Below the pieces are notes generated by a model that made no database searches, was not told where the DNA came from, and saw only the letters and a list, made by a program, of their open reading frames with translations. A stretch of 58,181 bases of DNA from positions 1 through 58,181 of the IMG/VR virus record IMGVR_UViG_3300043429_000067. The stretch is one strand, 5' to 3'. This DNA comes from a virus. Shown in pieces: positions 1-9,012 of this stretch. Made by a program: the position numbers and the translations under genes. Position 1 is the first letter of the stretch, and every line of letters begins with the position of its first letter.

Positions 1-8
1 CGTACATA
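1..8. repeat. 8-base terminal repeat, matches 58174-58181
   Basis: The first eight bases (CGTACATA) are identical to the last eight. Joining the ends with one copy kept restores one reading frame from 57772 through 273. Joining without collapsing shifts the frame and soon hits a stop. The simplest reading is a circular assembly or circularly permuted genome with a short leftover overlap. A physical terminal repeat this short would be unusual. Confidence 0.75.
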
Positions 9-273
9 CAATGTACGTATGTTCGTGGCGTTAAAACCCACACGTACTGCAGCAGGTATGGATGAGGCGATATTTAACGATCTCGAAGATGTGATCATGC
101 ACGGTGCGCTACAGTCGCTCCTAGTGCTACCGAATACTAATTGGTCTGACCGTGAACTGGCGGCGTATCACGCGAAACAGCATGTGGCGCAGATTACTGA
201 GCGCCGTGCACGTGCGAATCTAGGTAATGCGCGTGGCACGTTTGCAGTACAGATGCAGCCGTTTGGAGCATGA
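1..273 (+). CDS. C-terminal part of structural protein split by the window ends
   Basis: Frame 1 is open from base 1 to a TGA at 271-273. It is the in-frame continuation of the gene that starts at 57772, once the 8-base terminal overlap is merged; together they give about 224 codons. An internal ATG at 19 could mimic a start but has no ribosome site. The visible part is mostly helical and mixed-charge (DLEDVIMHG, WSDRELAAYHAKQH). It lies just downstream of the adaptor-like gene and upstream of the first fibre gene, so a connector or tail role is likely. No family recognised. Confidence 0.7.
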   Translation, partial: RTYNVRMFVALKPTRTAAGMDEAIFNDLEDVIMHGALQSLLVLPNTNWSDRELAAYHAKQHVAQITERRARANLGNARGTFAVQMQPFGA

Positions 274-274
274 C

Positions 275-604
275 ATGGCGACTATAAGACTTGTTAAGGA
301 CGACACAGGACCGCAGTTGCGGCTGGAGTTCATCGACAACTACACTGGTGAACCGACGAACTTGCAGGGTGCTACGGTCACGCTGCACTTTAGGGCGGTG
401 AATACGACCACTACTCTGTTTAGCCGAGATGCGCTTATATTGTCCCCTGCATCAAACGGCGTGGCCGTTCTAGTTTGGGCGGAAGGTGACCTCAACCAAC
501 CAGCCGGAGACTACGAGGGTGAGGTGGAGGTAGTGTTGTCCAGCGGTATGCGCGAGACGCAGTTCGATCCGTTGCAGTTTACTATCCGAGAGGACTTCAC
601 GTGA
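275..604 (+). CDS. BppU-N/Ig-like baseplate or fibre protein
   Basis: A 109-residue protein. ATG at 275 follows a GGAG at 264-267, and the gene begins one base after the previous stop. The pattern of an aromatic/charged first strand (LRLEFIDNYTGEP), then LQGATVTLHFRAV, then GDYEGEVEVVL near the end resembles the N-terminal beta-sandwich of BppU-type upper baseplate proteins, which hold receptor-binding parts. It opens the tail fibre block and overlaps the next gene by four bases (GTGA), indicating coupled translation. The family call is by pattern only. Confidence 0.6.
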   Translation: MATIRLVKDDTGPQLRLEFIDNYTGEPTNLQGATVTLHFRAVNTTTTLFSRDALILSPASNGVAVLVWAEGDLNQPAGDYEGEVEVVLSSGMRETQFDPLQFTIREDFT

Positions 605-1242
605 AGTTACGGACGATAGCTCTACAGTCTAAACTTAGACTGATCACACTGGCTACCAAAATGCGGGTAGCCGTGGGGGAGTTTATCGCCGCAGCTTTGT
701 TTGCTAATAATGCGTCGGTATCGGATGCGCCGTCTAAGCAACCAAGGAAAAGTCGTATAGAAAGTCTGACGCTTACTGATCAGATGGTGTTCATTCCGAA
801 CAAGCGTCCATCTGAAAATGTGGGAGCAACTGACGGAGATAACCCGTATTTTGCTGAGGACTATGTAACTGGCGCGCCGTCGGCGCAGAACTACACTATA
901 GCGGGCGGGTTCTTCTGGTTCATGACCAAGCTACTGCAGGAAGCCCCTGCGGTGTCTGATCAGGTAGCAAAGACGCTACCTAGTAAGGTATTCACAGAGA
1001 CGGTAAACGCTACCGATGATGTGAACGGTGCAGCGGCTGGGGATGACCAGATATTCCAGTATTTCAAAGTAACCACAAACCTTGCGGCTGTTTCTGATGG
1101 TGTGATTGCTAGAGCGGTAAGTAAGACCTTGTCCGACAGTGGCGCAGCTACGGATGATGGGGCGCTTAGGATGCAGAACTACACTGTTGATATGACGTAT
1201 TTTGCGGAGGATTATGTCGGTACCTCCAGCGTTTTTTCGTAA
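601..1242 (+). CDS. Repeat-containing tail structural protein
   Basis: 213 residues from a GTG at 601 overlapping the preceding TGA. From about residue 60 the protein contains degenerate repeats: two copies of YFAEDYV (about residues 83 and 201), two of QNYT, and several ATDD/VSD motifs spaced by about 40 residues. Such serine/aspartate-rich repeats are frequent in phage fibre proteins of aquatic viruses. The N-terminus is basic and may attach the protein to the tail. No enzyme motif is visible. It is probably a minor fibre or linker. Confidence 0.55.
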   Translation: MKLRTIALQSKLRLITLATKMRVAVGEFIAAALFANNASVSDAPSKQPRKSRIESLTLTDQMVFIPNKRPSENVGATDGDNPYFAEDYVTGAPSAQNYTIAGGFFWFMTKLLQEAPAVSDQVAKTLPSKVFTETVNATDDVNGAAAGDDQIFQYFKVTTNLAAVSDGVIARAVSKTLSDSGAATDDGALRMQNYTVDMTYFAEDYVGTSSVFS

Positions 1243-1252
1243 AGGAAGTATT

Positions 1253-1714
1253 ATGAACACCTCCGAGAACCTGAAGTTACGTGGCGAACTGGACATCGTG
1301 TTGTTTGACAAAAACGGTGTAGTCAAGCAATCCCAGACCGTCGAGAACCTTGTTGTCAATACCGGCCTTGCGTACATCATCAGCCGCATGGTTGGCACCA
1401 GCAAAAACGTCATGAGTCATATGGCTCTTGGCGCTGGTACTTCACCGGCTGCTGCAGGTGACACCGCTCTTGGTAGCCAGTTGGGTAGCCGTGTTGCGCT
1501 GGATAGTACAACGATCAACGGCTCCAACAATGAGAAGGTGACTTACGTCACTACGTTTGGCGCTGGTGCAGGTACCGGTGCTGTGACCGAGGCGGGTATC
1601 TTCAACGCCTCTACCAGTGGCGATATGCTCTGCCGCACAGTTTTCTCCGTCGTCAATAAAGCAGCAGATGACACGATGGTGATCACTTGGACTATCACAC
1701 TGTCTGCTTCGTAA
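1253..1714 (+). CDS. Tail fibre-associated protein
   Basis: 153 residues from ATG 1253, with AAGGAAG just upstream. The N-terminal half shows the pattern GELDIVLFDKNGVV, VENLVVNTG, YIISRM, which recurs in many phage tail proteins. It is followed by a glycine/alanine-rich beta region (FGAGAGTGAVTEAGIF) typical of fibre tips. It sits between other fibre genes with a 10-base gap on each side. The role in host adhesion is inferred from context and composition. Confidence 0.6.
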   Translation: MNTSENLKLRGELDIVLFDKNGVVKQSQTVENLVVNTGLAYIISRMVGTSKNVMSHMALGAGTSPAAAGDTALGSQLGSRVALDSTTINGSNNEKVTYVTTFGAGAGTGAVTEAGIFNASTSGDMLCRTVFSVVNKAADDTMVITWTITLSAS

Positions 1715-1724
1715 GAGGTGATCT

Positions 1725-2165
1725 ATGGCCAGTATAACTACCCGCGCTGGTAAGGGTTCGCCCCTTACCAATAATGAGCTAGACGCCAACTTCAACAATT
1801 TGAACGCGGGTCTGGCCGCCGCTGCTATTACTAGCGGTACCATCGACAGCGTTGCTGTATCAAACAGCACTGTAAACGCTACCACGATCGGAGCTACTGA
1901 TCCAAGCACCGGAAGGTTCACACAGGTGAACGTGGTGACGCAGGGTGATCTTCGATTGGAAGACACAACTGGAGGTCAGTACGTTGCGCTGCAAGCCCCC
2001 GGTACTGTCTCTGTTAGCTATACGCTCACCCTCCCAACTGCTGATGGTACGAGCGGGCAGGTTCTCGCAACCGATGGCGCAGGACAACTATCTTTTACTT
2101 CCGCTTCCGGTGGTGGTATATCAACAGGTAAGGCCATCGCTATGGCGATGATCTTCGGATTCTAA
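1725..2165 (+). CDS. Phage tail fibre protein
   Basis: 146 residues, ATG 1725 with a GAGGTGAT ribosome site. The N-terminus contains LTNNELDANFNNLN, a common helical attachment motif of phage fibres. The centre has the strand repeat LRLEDTTGGQYVALQAP followed by YTLTLPTADGTSGQVL, typical of trimeric beta-fibre shafts. It ends in GKAIAMAMIFGF, a short hydrophobic tail that recurs at the ends of marine-type phage fibre proteins. A structural, probably trimeric fibre. Confidence 0.7.
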   Translation: MASITTRAGKGSPLTNNELDANFNNLNAGLAAAAITSGTIDSVAVSNSTVNATTIGATDPSTGRFTQVNVVTQGDLRLEDTTGGQYVALQAPGTVSVSYTLTLPTADGTSGQVLATDGAGQLSFTSASGGGISTGKAIAMAMIFGF

Positions 2166-2174
2166 GGGGTAATC

Positions 2175-2549
2175 ATGGCTAATCCAAATATCGTCAACGT
2201 AGCGACCATCTTAGGGAATACGTCTACTACGTCGTTATCTAGTACGTCGGCTACTTCACTTATGAGTAATGCTGCGTCGAGCGGCAAAATTTATAAAGTG
2301 AATAATATCGTTGTGGCGAATACGTCAGCTTCATCGGCTACGATTACGATCAACATTTATAGTGCTGCGTCACTTGGTGGAACTGCGTTCCCTATTGCCT
2401 ACCAGATCAGTGTTCCTGCAAACGCTACGTTGATCGTAACTGACAAGACTACAGCATTCTATTTGCTGGAGGATAAGTCAGTCGGGGCTACTGCTGGTAC
2501 GTCTAGCGCGTTGGTAGTCACTGCGTCGTGGGAAGAACTCAACGCCTGA
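2175..2549 (+). CDS. Small beta-rich tail/virion protein
   Basis: 124 residues from ATG 2175. Very rich in Ser, Thr and Ala. The pattern NAASSGKIYKVNNIVVAN, ATITINIYSAAS, ISVPANATLIVTDK, FYLLEDKS is that of a compact beta-sandwich found beside fibre genes in aquatic podophages and myophages. No membrane segment or catalytic motif. Likely a fibre accessory or decoration domain; exact role unknown. Confidence 0.6.
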   Translation: MANPNIVNVATILGNTSTTSLSSTSATSLMSNAASSGKIYKVNNIVVANTSASSATITINIYSAASLGGTAFPIAYQISVPANATLIVTDKTTAFYLLEDKSVGATAGTSSALVVTASWEELNA

Positions 2550-2559
2550 TAGGTGACTT

Positions 2560-3411
2560 ATGCCGTTACGTTCCCTCCCCGGTAATTTTGTCTCTAACGG
2601 GTACAACCCCGCAATACAAACTACGTCTTTTATAGACGTGGAGTATCTCGTTGTTGGCGGTGGCGGTGCAGGTGGCGGTTCGGGCGGCGGTGGCGGTGGC
2701 GGTGGCGGTTTCCTAACTGGAACTAATTTTCCTGCACCTTTCGGTACAAGCCTTACTATCACTGTAGGATCAGGTGGCACAGGTGTTAGTGATGGTACTG
2801 GTAATAGCGGCGGCAACAGCGTATTCTCCTCAATAACCGCTACTGGCGGTGGCGGAGGAGGAAAAGGCGGCGCTCCTGCTGCCGCTGGGGTAAGTGGCGG
2901 TTCAGGTGGCGGCGGCGGTGGCTATCATGAGGGTACGTCGCAATCGGGGGGAAACGGCACTGCTGGACAAGGTAACAACGGCGGCACTGCTAGTGGAACT
3001 GGACCTGCTTATGGCGGCGGCGGTGGTGGTGGCGCTTCTGCTGTTGGGAGCAACGGTGGATCGACTTTTGCTGGAGCAGGAGGCGCTGGGCGCACGTCTA
3101 GTATAACGGGCACATTCACTACTTACGGCGGTGGCGGTGGCGGCGCAGGGTTTACCGGCTATTCTGGCGCAGGCGGCGCAGGCGGTGGAGGCGCAGGTAA
3201 TGGCACTGCTGGTACCGCAAACACAGGCGGTGGCGGCGGGGCTCGCGTAAATAGTGGAGCGACTACCGGTGCTAATGGTGGTTCTGGTGTTGTAATCCTT
3301 CGGCATTCATCGGCGTACCCAACCGCAACAACAACAGGCTCACCTACGGTTACCACTGCTAATGGTTATGTTACATATACATTCACGGGTTCGGGCACAA
3401 TTAGATTCTGA
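2560..3411 (+). CDS. Glycine-rich fibre/adhesin protein
   Basis: 283 residues from ATG 2560. After a short leader the protein reads VEYLVVGGGGAGGG and continues with dense glycine tracts to about residue 235, then ends in two beta strands (VVILRHSSAYP, GYVTYTFTGSG). Polyglycine segments of this kind form polyglycine-II bundles in known phage adhesins such as the T4-like gp38 group, where variable loops bind the receptor. Codon use is GGC/GGT-heavy and locally GC-rich. A receptor-contacting role is inference. Confidence 0.7.
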   Translation: MPLRSLPGNFVSNGYNPAIQTTSFIDVEYLVVGGGGAGGGSGGGGGGGGGFLTGTNFPAPFGTSLTITVGSGGTGVSDGTGNSGGNSVFSSITATGGGGGGKGGAPAAAGVSGGSGGGGGGYHEGTSQSGGNGTAGQGNNGGTASGTGPAYGGGGGGGASAVGSNGGSTFAGAGGAGRTSSITGTFTTYGGGGGGAGFTGYSGAGGAGGGGAGNGTAGTANTGGGGGARVNSGATTGANGGSGVVILRHSSAYPTATTTGSPTVTTANGYVTYTFTGSGTIRF

Positions 3412-3419
3412 GGTATGAC

Positions 3420-3893
3420 ATGGCACATTACGCACAACTAGATGAAAACAACGTGGTACTGCAAGTCATTGTGGTGCATAACAGCGAACTCGTGGCGAGC
3501 AAGCAAACGACTGTGAACGAAGATGGCAGCATTGCTGTCAGTGTTATCGAGTCGGAAGATAAAGGCGTCGAGTTTTGTCAATCACTGTTTGGCGCAGATA
3601 CTCGTTGGGTACAGACCAGCTACAACGGTAACTTCCGTGGTAAGTACGCAGGTATCGGGGATATATACGACGCAGAAACTAATGAGTTCCGTACCTCTAC
3701 TGAGGCGTCTAGCGACGACGTTCTTATTATCGCCCCTGCTATACAGACTCAGCAAACAGTCGTTTTAGAAACGCAAGCCACGATAGCTTTAGAAACGCAA
3801 GCCACGATAGTGTTGGAATCGGCAGATATTTCTGCTTTGATCTCGGCAGATATACAAGCATTGACCAGCCAGCAGATTTCCGGATTGGAGTAA
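3420..3893 (+). CDS. Virion-associated protein with C-terminal octapeptide repeats
   Basis: 157 residues, ATG 3420. The first 95 residues match a small domain seen in cyanophage-like viruses: AHYAQLDENNVVLQVIVV, then FCQSLFGADTRWVQTSYNGN, then YAGIGDIYDAE. The tail from about residue 110 is different: five units of eight residues (VVLETQAT, IALETQAT, IVLESADI, SALISADI, QALTSQQI) mirrored by a 24-base DNA period. It lies between the polyglycine gene and the LamG fibres. The repeat tail may be a beta-solenoid spacer. Confidence 0.65.
   Translation: MAHYAQLDENNVVLQVIVVHNSELVASKQTTVNEDGSIAVSVIESEDKGVEFCQSLFGADTRWVQTSYNGNFRGKYAGIGDIYDAETNEFRTSTEASSDDVLIIAPAIQTQQTVVLETQATIALETQATIVLESADISALISADIQALTSQQISGLE
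3765..3876 (+). repeat. 24-base period tandem repeat inside the 3420 gene
   Basis: A 22-base identical stretch begins at 3765 and again at 3789. An 11-base stretch (TCGGCAGATAT) begins at 3819 and again at 3843, also 24 apart. The period equals eight codons and keeps the frame, so it encodes the octapeptide repeats. The near-identity of adjacent units points to recent slippage or unequal recombination. Confidence 0.8.
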
Positions 3894-3896
3894 ACG

Positions 3897-5990
3897 ATGC
3901 CTCAGTATCAGGGTATATGGAACCTAGCCCAGCAAGCGCAGGCGGTTGTTAGTCAGCAGTGGGGAACTGACCCTCTGTTTGATTACACTACGTTATTACT
4001 TCAAGGTGATAACGTATCTGGCAGTTCGCAGAACAATGTCTTTGTAGATTCCAGCACTAACAATTTTCTAATCACCCGCAACGGCAACACGACGCAGGGG
4101 ACGTTCTCGCCTTTTAGTCAACAGCCGGGGAATTGGAGTGTGTATTTTGGTGGTAGTGGCAATTATGCATCTTCCAGCTCTACTGTAATTTCTTCTACCA
4201 CTTCAACTTTCACCATCGAAGGTTGGATTTATCAAACTGCCGCGACTGTAGGAACAAATATACCTTCTATTATTGGGGATATGTCTCCAACGTCGTTTTC
4301 CGCCTATTGGTCATTTGGTACTCTGGCATCCGGCGCACTCAGCTTCTACTGGTATGATGGGTCGAACAGTCTAAGCGCAGTCACCACTACTACGGTCCCT
4401 CTAAATACTTGGGTACATATCGCAGTTTCTGTTAACTCCAACACCATTAGCATGTACATCAATGGTGTCCAACAATCATTAACTGGTAATACCACACTTA
4501 CAAACAGAGGCGGTACTAATACCCTTACTACATTCGCTCAGTTCTCTGCTGGGACGACTGGTCTATATACTGGGTATATTTCGAATTTCAGTGTACTTTC
4601 AGGCACCGCCAAATACAGCGGGTCTTTTACGCCCAGTTCGACCCCTCTTGCAACAGGCACCACTAACCAGACATTACTGTTTGCTTCAAGTAATAGGTTT
4701 GTGGATGCAAATACCGCCACTACCGCCAAGACATTTACTTTAACTGGAACCCCCTCCGTTCAAGCCTTCAGTCCGTTTGCACCTCAAGACCAGTACACAA
4801 CGCCTGTTATCGGCGGGTCTGGTTATTTTGATGGGAGCGGGGATTATCTCAGTGTGGCCGGATCAACGGTATTAAGTTCAACCGGCGACCTTACTATTGA
4901 AGCTTGGTGCTATATAACAAGTGCTTCAGCGTATGGCGGCATCTTTAGTATGCGAGAAGGTGTGAACGCAGATGGACTTGGAATAACTATATCAAACACA
5001 GGAAATTTCGAATTTACAATTGACCCCGGTGGCATAGTAAGCACACCAATACCTTTACGTCAATGGAACCATGTTGCCCTTGTTCGTTCCGGTAGTAGCA
5101 CAAATAACTGTAGCGCGTATTTAAACGGAGTGCGCGTCGGCCAATTTACCGCTACAAACCAAGCAAACATGGCTAATAATGTGGCTGTCATTGGGCGGTA
5201 TTACGCAAGCGGCGGTGATGCAAACTGGACTACTGGCTATATATCTGATGTTAGGTATGTCGTTGGGCAAGCCCTCTACTCTGGCGCGACAATAACTGTC
5301 CCAACTGCTCCGCTTACCACAACCTCGCAAGGCGCAACCGCATCAAATGTAGAGCTGCTTTGCAACTTCACCAACGCCGGTATCTACGACGGCACGATGA
5401 AGAACAACCTAGAGACGGTTGCTAATGCTCAGGTAAGCACCTCGGTGGTGAAGTACGGCTCAGGGTCCCTATACTTTGACGGCACAGGCGATTATTTAAT
5501 CATGCCGTTTTCTCCTTGGATGTCATTCGGCACTGGGGACTTCACTATAGAGGCGTGGGTATACCCCAATAGCCTTGCAAGCGCTCAGGATATAGGCTCT
5601 TTCAGGAAAGATTCTCCAAGCGTTAACTCGGACGTTGGTTGGGATATTTATGTTGGAGCGAATAATGCCAGCAATGAAGCGGCTATTTACAGCTCAACAA
5701 CCAAATATGCGGTAACTGGCTGGTCATTGACTGCAAAACAATGGCAACATATCGCTTTTGTAAGACGAAACGGTTACTTATTGTTTTTCCTTAATGGCGT
5801 ACAGCAAGGTTCCGCTACAGCCGCCAATGTGTCTGTTAACTCTGGAACAACGTGGTACACCGTTGTAGGCACGTACACTGCCGCTTCACGAAATTTTAAT
5901 GGCTACCTCGATGATTTTCGTATCACTGCAGGCATCGCCCGCTACACCCGTAATTTCACCCCTCCGCAAGTAGCATTACCGAGGCAATAA
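3897..5990 (+). CDS. Tail fibre with three LamG/concanavalin-like modules
   Basis: 697 residues, ATG 3897 with GGAG upstream. An N-terminal region of about 80 residues (DSSTNNFLITRNGNTTQGTF) precedes three LamG-like jelly-roll modules starting near residues 80, 309 and 522. Each has the signature YF-G-GDYL, then FTIEAW, then W-HIA-V and YLNG or YINGV, then YISN/VRY. Such lectin folds usually bind glycans, so this is a strong candidate for surface polysaccharide recognition. It directly precedes a second gene of the same design, which suggests duplication and shuffling. Confidence 0.8.
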   Translation: MPQYQGIWNLAQQAQAVVSQQWGTDPLFDYTTLLLQGDNVSGSSQNNVFVDSSTNNFLITRNGNTTQGTFSPFSQQPGNWSVYFGGSGNYASSSSTVISSTTSTFTIEGWIYQTAATVGTNIPSIIGDMSPTSFSAYWSFGTLASGALSFYWYDGSNSLSAVTTTTVPLNTWVHIAVSVNSNTISMYINGVQQSLTGNTTLTNRGGTNTLTTFAQFSAGTTGLYTGYISNFSVLSGTAKYSGSFTPSSTPLATGTTNQTLLFASSNRFVDANTATTAKTFTLTGTPSVQAFSPFAPQDQYTTPVIGGSGYFDGSGDYLSVAGSTVLSSTGDLTIEAWCYITSASAYGGIFSMREGVNADGLGITISNTGNFEFTIDPGGIVSTPIPLRQWNHVALVRSGSSTNNCSAYLNGVRVGQFTATNQANMANNVAVIGRYYASGGDANWTTGYISDVRYVVGQALYSGATITVPTAPLTTTSQGATASNVELLCNFTNAGIYDGTMKNNLETVANAQVSTSVVKYGSGSLYFDGTGDYLIMPFSPWMSFGTGDFTIEAWVYPNSLASAQDIGSFRKDSPSVNSDVGWDIYVGANNASNEAAIYSSTTKYAVTGWSLTAKQWQHIAFVRRNGYLLFFLNGVQQGSATAANVSVNSGTTWYTVVGTYTAASRNFNGYLDDFRITAGIARYTRNFTPPQVALPRQ

Positions 5991-5993
5991 GAC

Positions 5994-8687
5994 ATGAGCA
6001 AATACGCAGGGAACATTATCACCACCGGCGCTGATGCGGGGTACTCTGTCTACTTTGATGGGACCGGGGATTATCTACAGTCTACTACGGCGGCCTTATC
6101 AGGCGCGTTTACTATCGAATTTTGGTACTACAGGGTAGGCACTGGTAGCAACTATTGTTTTACCGTAGGGGACTCGATTACTTCTACCGGCATAGAAGTC
6201 TATATCGGTACAAGCGGCACCGTATTTAATGCTATCTACAGTAACGGTGCGGCGCAAGTAACATCTACTACGCAAGTCCCTACAGCTAACGGTTGGTCCC
6301 ATATAGCTTTAGTCAGAGAAGGGGCTAACGTAATTAAATGTTATCTAAACGGTGTGCAAGTCACCGGCTCTTACACTTCATCTGCAACATTTAATAGTGT
6401 TGTACGTATTGGCGCAGAGTACTATAACGGGAATATTACCGGAAGTGCTAATGCGTATATCTCTAATTTTAGGATTGTTAATGGTACTGCGTTGTATACC
6501 GCAGCGTTTACTCCGCCGACTCAGTTATTAGCTATTACAAACACCAGTCTGCTGACATGTAACTCCCCGGCTATTATCGATCAGAGCAGTAACGCATTTG
6601 CGATTACTGCCAACGGTGATGCTAAGGTTAGTCCGTTCACGCCTTTTGCTGGCTACCAAGTATACAAACCAGAACTTGGTTCCGCGACGCCCGGCGTATG
6701 GACGCTCAGTGAAGCACTGCAAGCCAAGCAGACCCGCCAGTGGAATATGTACGACCCCTATTTCCGAGACACGGTGTTGGCGTTGCGTAGTGGTACAGTA
6801 GATGGAGCACAGAATAACTCTTTCGTAGATAGTTCATCTACTGGGTATTCTGTTGTTCGGAATCCTACGACTGGGCCTAATGCACCTACACAGGGTACAT
6901 TCACTCCGTTTAGTCCAACAGGCTGGTCGGTGTACACAAACTCTGATCGGCAGAGTTGGGTGTCAGTATCAAGTGCATCACTGGCATTGGGTACAGGTGA
7001 CTTCGAGATTTCGTTTTATATGTATTACATTAACGGCACCTATATCATGGGTACCGGCAATACTAGCGGCTCTTGGGCGTTCACCAGTGATGGCTCGTTT
7101 AGGCGGAATACACTAGCGTCCGACTTTATTAGCGGTGGAGTAACTGCACGTACATGGGCGAAGATTCGATGTGTACGTATATCTAGCGTTACTTACTTGT
7201 ACGTTAATGACGTACTACGTGGGTCAGCAGCGGATACCCAGAACTACACAAACTCTAATTTGGGTATAGGTAACTTCACCCAAGCCGCTGGCGGCTCGCC
7301 TAACTTTGCGTCTGAAGTTTATATCTCGAACCTGAAGATTGTTAAGGCTGGTACGACCATACTGGATACATTTAGGAACAATCGGTATATCGACAACAGT
7401 CCTACTCCACTGACTGTTACACCTAACGCTAACGCTACTTATCTACCGCCGTTTGTTGTTCCGTACACGCTGACCAACCCGGATGCTGCGTACTCTCCTG
7501 CGGTACATGGCGGTAGCGGCTACTTTGATGGTACTGATGATTACCTAAGTATCACTACTGCTGCGACTAATTATTACTCCGCACTTGGGGAATGGACATG
7601 GGAAGCATGGATATACCCGTTGTCTTTTAGTGGACCACAATACTCATGCGCGATTCTAGCGAGTTCGTTAGACAGTATGTTATTACGCGCTGATGTAACA
7701 ACTGCTATATCTACCACACTCAATATGTACGCTATTAACTCCTCCAATGGCGCGATATTGGGTGCATCCGGTACTAGCGCGGGTACACTCCGTCTTAATG
7801 AATGGGCGCACGTAGTTGTGCAGCGCCGCGCTGGCGAGTTCGATCTATTTATTAATGGCTCTCGTGTTGCTAATGTAAACACACAAACGGCCACAGCTAT
7901 TAGAACAACTGATACAGACCTATGGATAGGTAAAGGTAACGCTGGTACAAGCCCGTTCTGGAATGGGTATATATCGGATGTACGTATACAGAACGGTAGT
8001 GCTAAATATTCAGGAACTACCTATACGGTACCAACTGCCCCCTTGTCCCCTACAGGTGCAGCAGTAAAACTCAGCTTCACCAACGCTGCGATCTTTGATA
8101 CCACCGGTAAGAACGTATTAGAGACTGTAGGTAACGCGCAATCTAGTGTTGCCCAGAAGAAATATGGCCCTACGGCTATGTACTTTGATGGCACGGGGGA
8201 TTATCTATTACCTAGAACGAACAGTATAGGAGCCTTTGGCTCTGGCGATTTTACAATCGAGTTTTGGATAAACTTTGTTACGGTGTCGTCCGCCCAAATT
8301 ATCTTGGACTTTAGGACTGCTACATCTACAGTAGCTCCTGCGATCTCACTTAAAAACACCGGCGTAATCTATTACTACACGGGTGGCGGAAGCCCCGGCG
8401 AGCGCATAACCGGCTCTACTTTATCTGCAGGAACGTGGTACCACGTTGCGGTTTGTAGATCGAGCGGAAGTACAAGGATGTTTGTAAACGGCGTTCAAGT
8501 AGGATCGACGTATACAGACACTAATGTTTATGTTGGGGCTGCTAACCGCCCTTGGGTCGGGGGATTAGCAGATGGGACGACCCCAGCGCAATGGCTAAAC
8601 GCCTATGTAAGTGATTTACGGATAACTCGTTTTGCTCGTTATAAAGCGAACTTTACTCCACTAACTTCAAGAATTCAGGATCAGTGA
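5994..8687 (+). CDS. Tail fibre with four LamG/concanavalin-like modules
   Basis: 897 residues from ATG 5994, three bases after the preceding stop. LamG-like modules start near residues 18, 309, 508 and 728. Between modules 1 and 2 lies a linker (DPYFRDTVLALRSG, DSSSTGYSVVRN, PTQGTFTPFSPTGW) that corresponds to the N-terminal leader of the neighbouring 3897 gene, which supports duplication. The second module is the most divergent. Predicted role: glycan binding on the host surface, in a fibre with the previous protein or as an alternative receptor binder. Confidence 0.8.
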   Translation: MSKYAGNIITTGADAGYSVYFDGTGDYLQSTTAALSGAFTIEFWYYRVGTGSNYCFTVGDSITSTGIEVYIGTSGTVFNAIYSNGAAQVTSTTQVPTANGWSHIALVREGANVIKCYLNGVQVTGSYTSSATFNSVVRIGAEYYNGNITGSANAYISNFRIVNGTALYTAAFTPPTQLLAITNTSLLTCNSPAIIDQSSNAFAITANGDAKVSPFTPFAGYQVYKPELGSATPGVWTLSEALQAKQTRQWNMYDPYFRDTVLALRSGTVDGAQNNSFVDSSSTGYSVVRNPTTGPNAPTQGTFTPFSPTGWSVYTNSDRQSWVSVSSASLALGTGDFEISFYMYYINGTYIMGTGNTSGSWAFTSDGSFRRNTLASDFISGGVTARTWAKIRCVRISSVTYLYVNDVLRGSAADTQNYTNSNLGIGNFTQAAGGSPNFASEVYISNLKIVKAGTTILDTFRNNRYIDNSPTPLTVTPNANATYLPPFVVPYTLTNPDAAYSPAVHGGSGYFDGTDDYLSITTAATNYYSALGEWTWEAWIYPLSFSGPQYSCAILASSLDSMLLRADVTTAISTTLNMYAINSSNGAILGASGTSAGTLRLNEWAHVVVQRRAGEFDLFINGSRVANVNTQTATAIRTTDTDLWIGKGNAGTSPFWNGYISDVRIQNGSAKYSGTTYTVPTAPLSPTGAAVKLSFTNAAIFDTTGKNVLETVGNAQSSVAQKKYGPTAMYFDGTGDYLLPRTNSIGAFGSGDFTIEFWINFVTVSSAQIILDFRTATSTVAPAISLKNTGVIYYYTGGGSPGERITGSTLSAGTWYHVAVCRSSGSTRMFVNGVQVGSTYTDTNVYVGAANRPWVGGLADGTTPAQWLNAYVSDLRITRFARYKANFTPLTSRIQDQ

Positions 8688-8694
8688 GGAGATC

Positions 8695-8874
8695 ATGGCA
8701 ACGGTATCGGAAGTCGAAAACAAACTGGTAACGCACGAAGCAATTTGTGCCGAACGGTATGCTACGTTTATCCAAAGAGTGGACAGACTGGAGCGGTTAT
8801 TAATCGCTGCTGCTGGCATTCTTATCGTTGGCATGGCTGGTGTAATTATGTCCATTATCTTAAAAGGAGTATGA
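8695..8874 (+). CDS. Small XhlA-like membrane protein of the lysis cassette
   Basis: 59 residues from ATG 8695, behind GAGGAGATC. A charged helix (VDRLERLLIAAAG) leads into one C-terminal membrane segment (about residues 36-56). This layout matches XhlA-type haemolysin/holin accessory proteins, which work with a holin at the cytoplasmic membrane. It opens the lysis cassette, just after the fibre genes. Family assignment is by architecture, not by a search. Confidence 0.65.
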   Translation: MATVSEVENKLVTHEAICAERYATFIQRVDRLERLLIAAAGILIVGMAGVIMSIILKGV

Positions 8875-8876
8875 CC

Positions 8877-9011
8877 ATGATGAAGAAGAAACCTGCACCT
8901 CAAAAGCCCATGCCTTATAAGAAGGGCGGTATGGTATTCAAGCCTTGCGCCAAGTGCCCGAGCCCTGCGAAGTGTAAAGCTGCCGGAAAGTGCATGTTGA
9001 AGGCAAAGTAA
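8877..9011 (+). CDS. Tiny basic Cys-rich protein
   Basis: 44 residues, ATG-ATG start at 8877/8880 after AAAAGGAG. About a quarter of the residues are lysine. Four cysteines lie in the second half (KPCAKCPSPAKCKAAGKCML), a spacing that could bind one metal ion. The gene overlaps nothing and sits between two membrane-protein genes. The function is unknown; similar tiny Lys/Cys proteins accompany structural genes in aquatic phages. Confidence 0.6.
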   Translation: MMKKKPAPQKPMPYKKGGMVFKPCAKCPSPAKCKAAGKCMLKAK

Positions 9012-9012
9012 T

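Noticed and set aside
2894-3306. Alternative frames across the polyglycine gene (2894-3106 forward, 2902-3306 reverse)
   Set aside because: Repetitive GGC/GGT sequence opens all frames. Only the glycine frame has the usual YLVVGGGGAGG start and fibre-like end.
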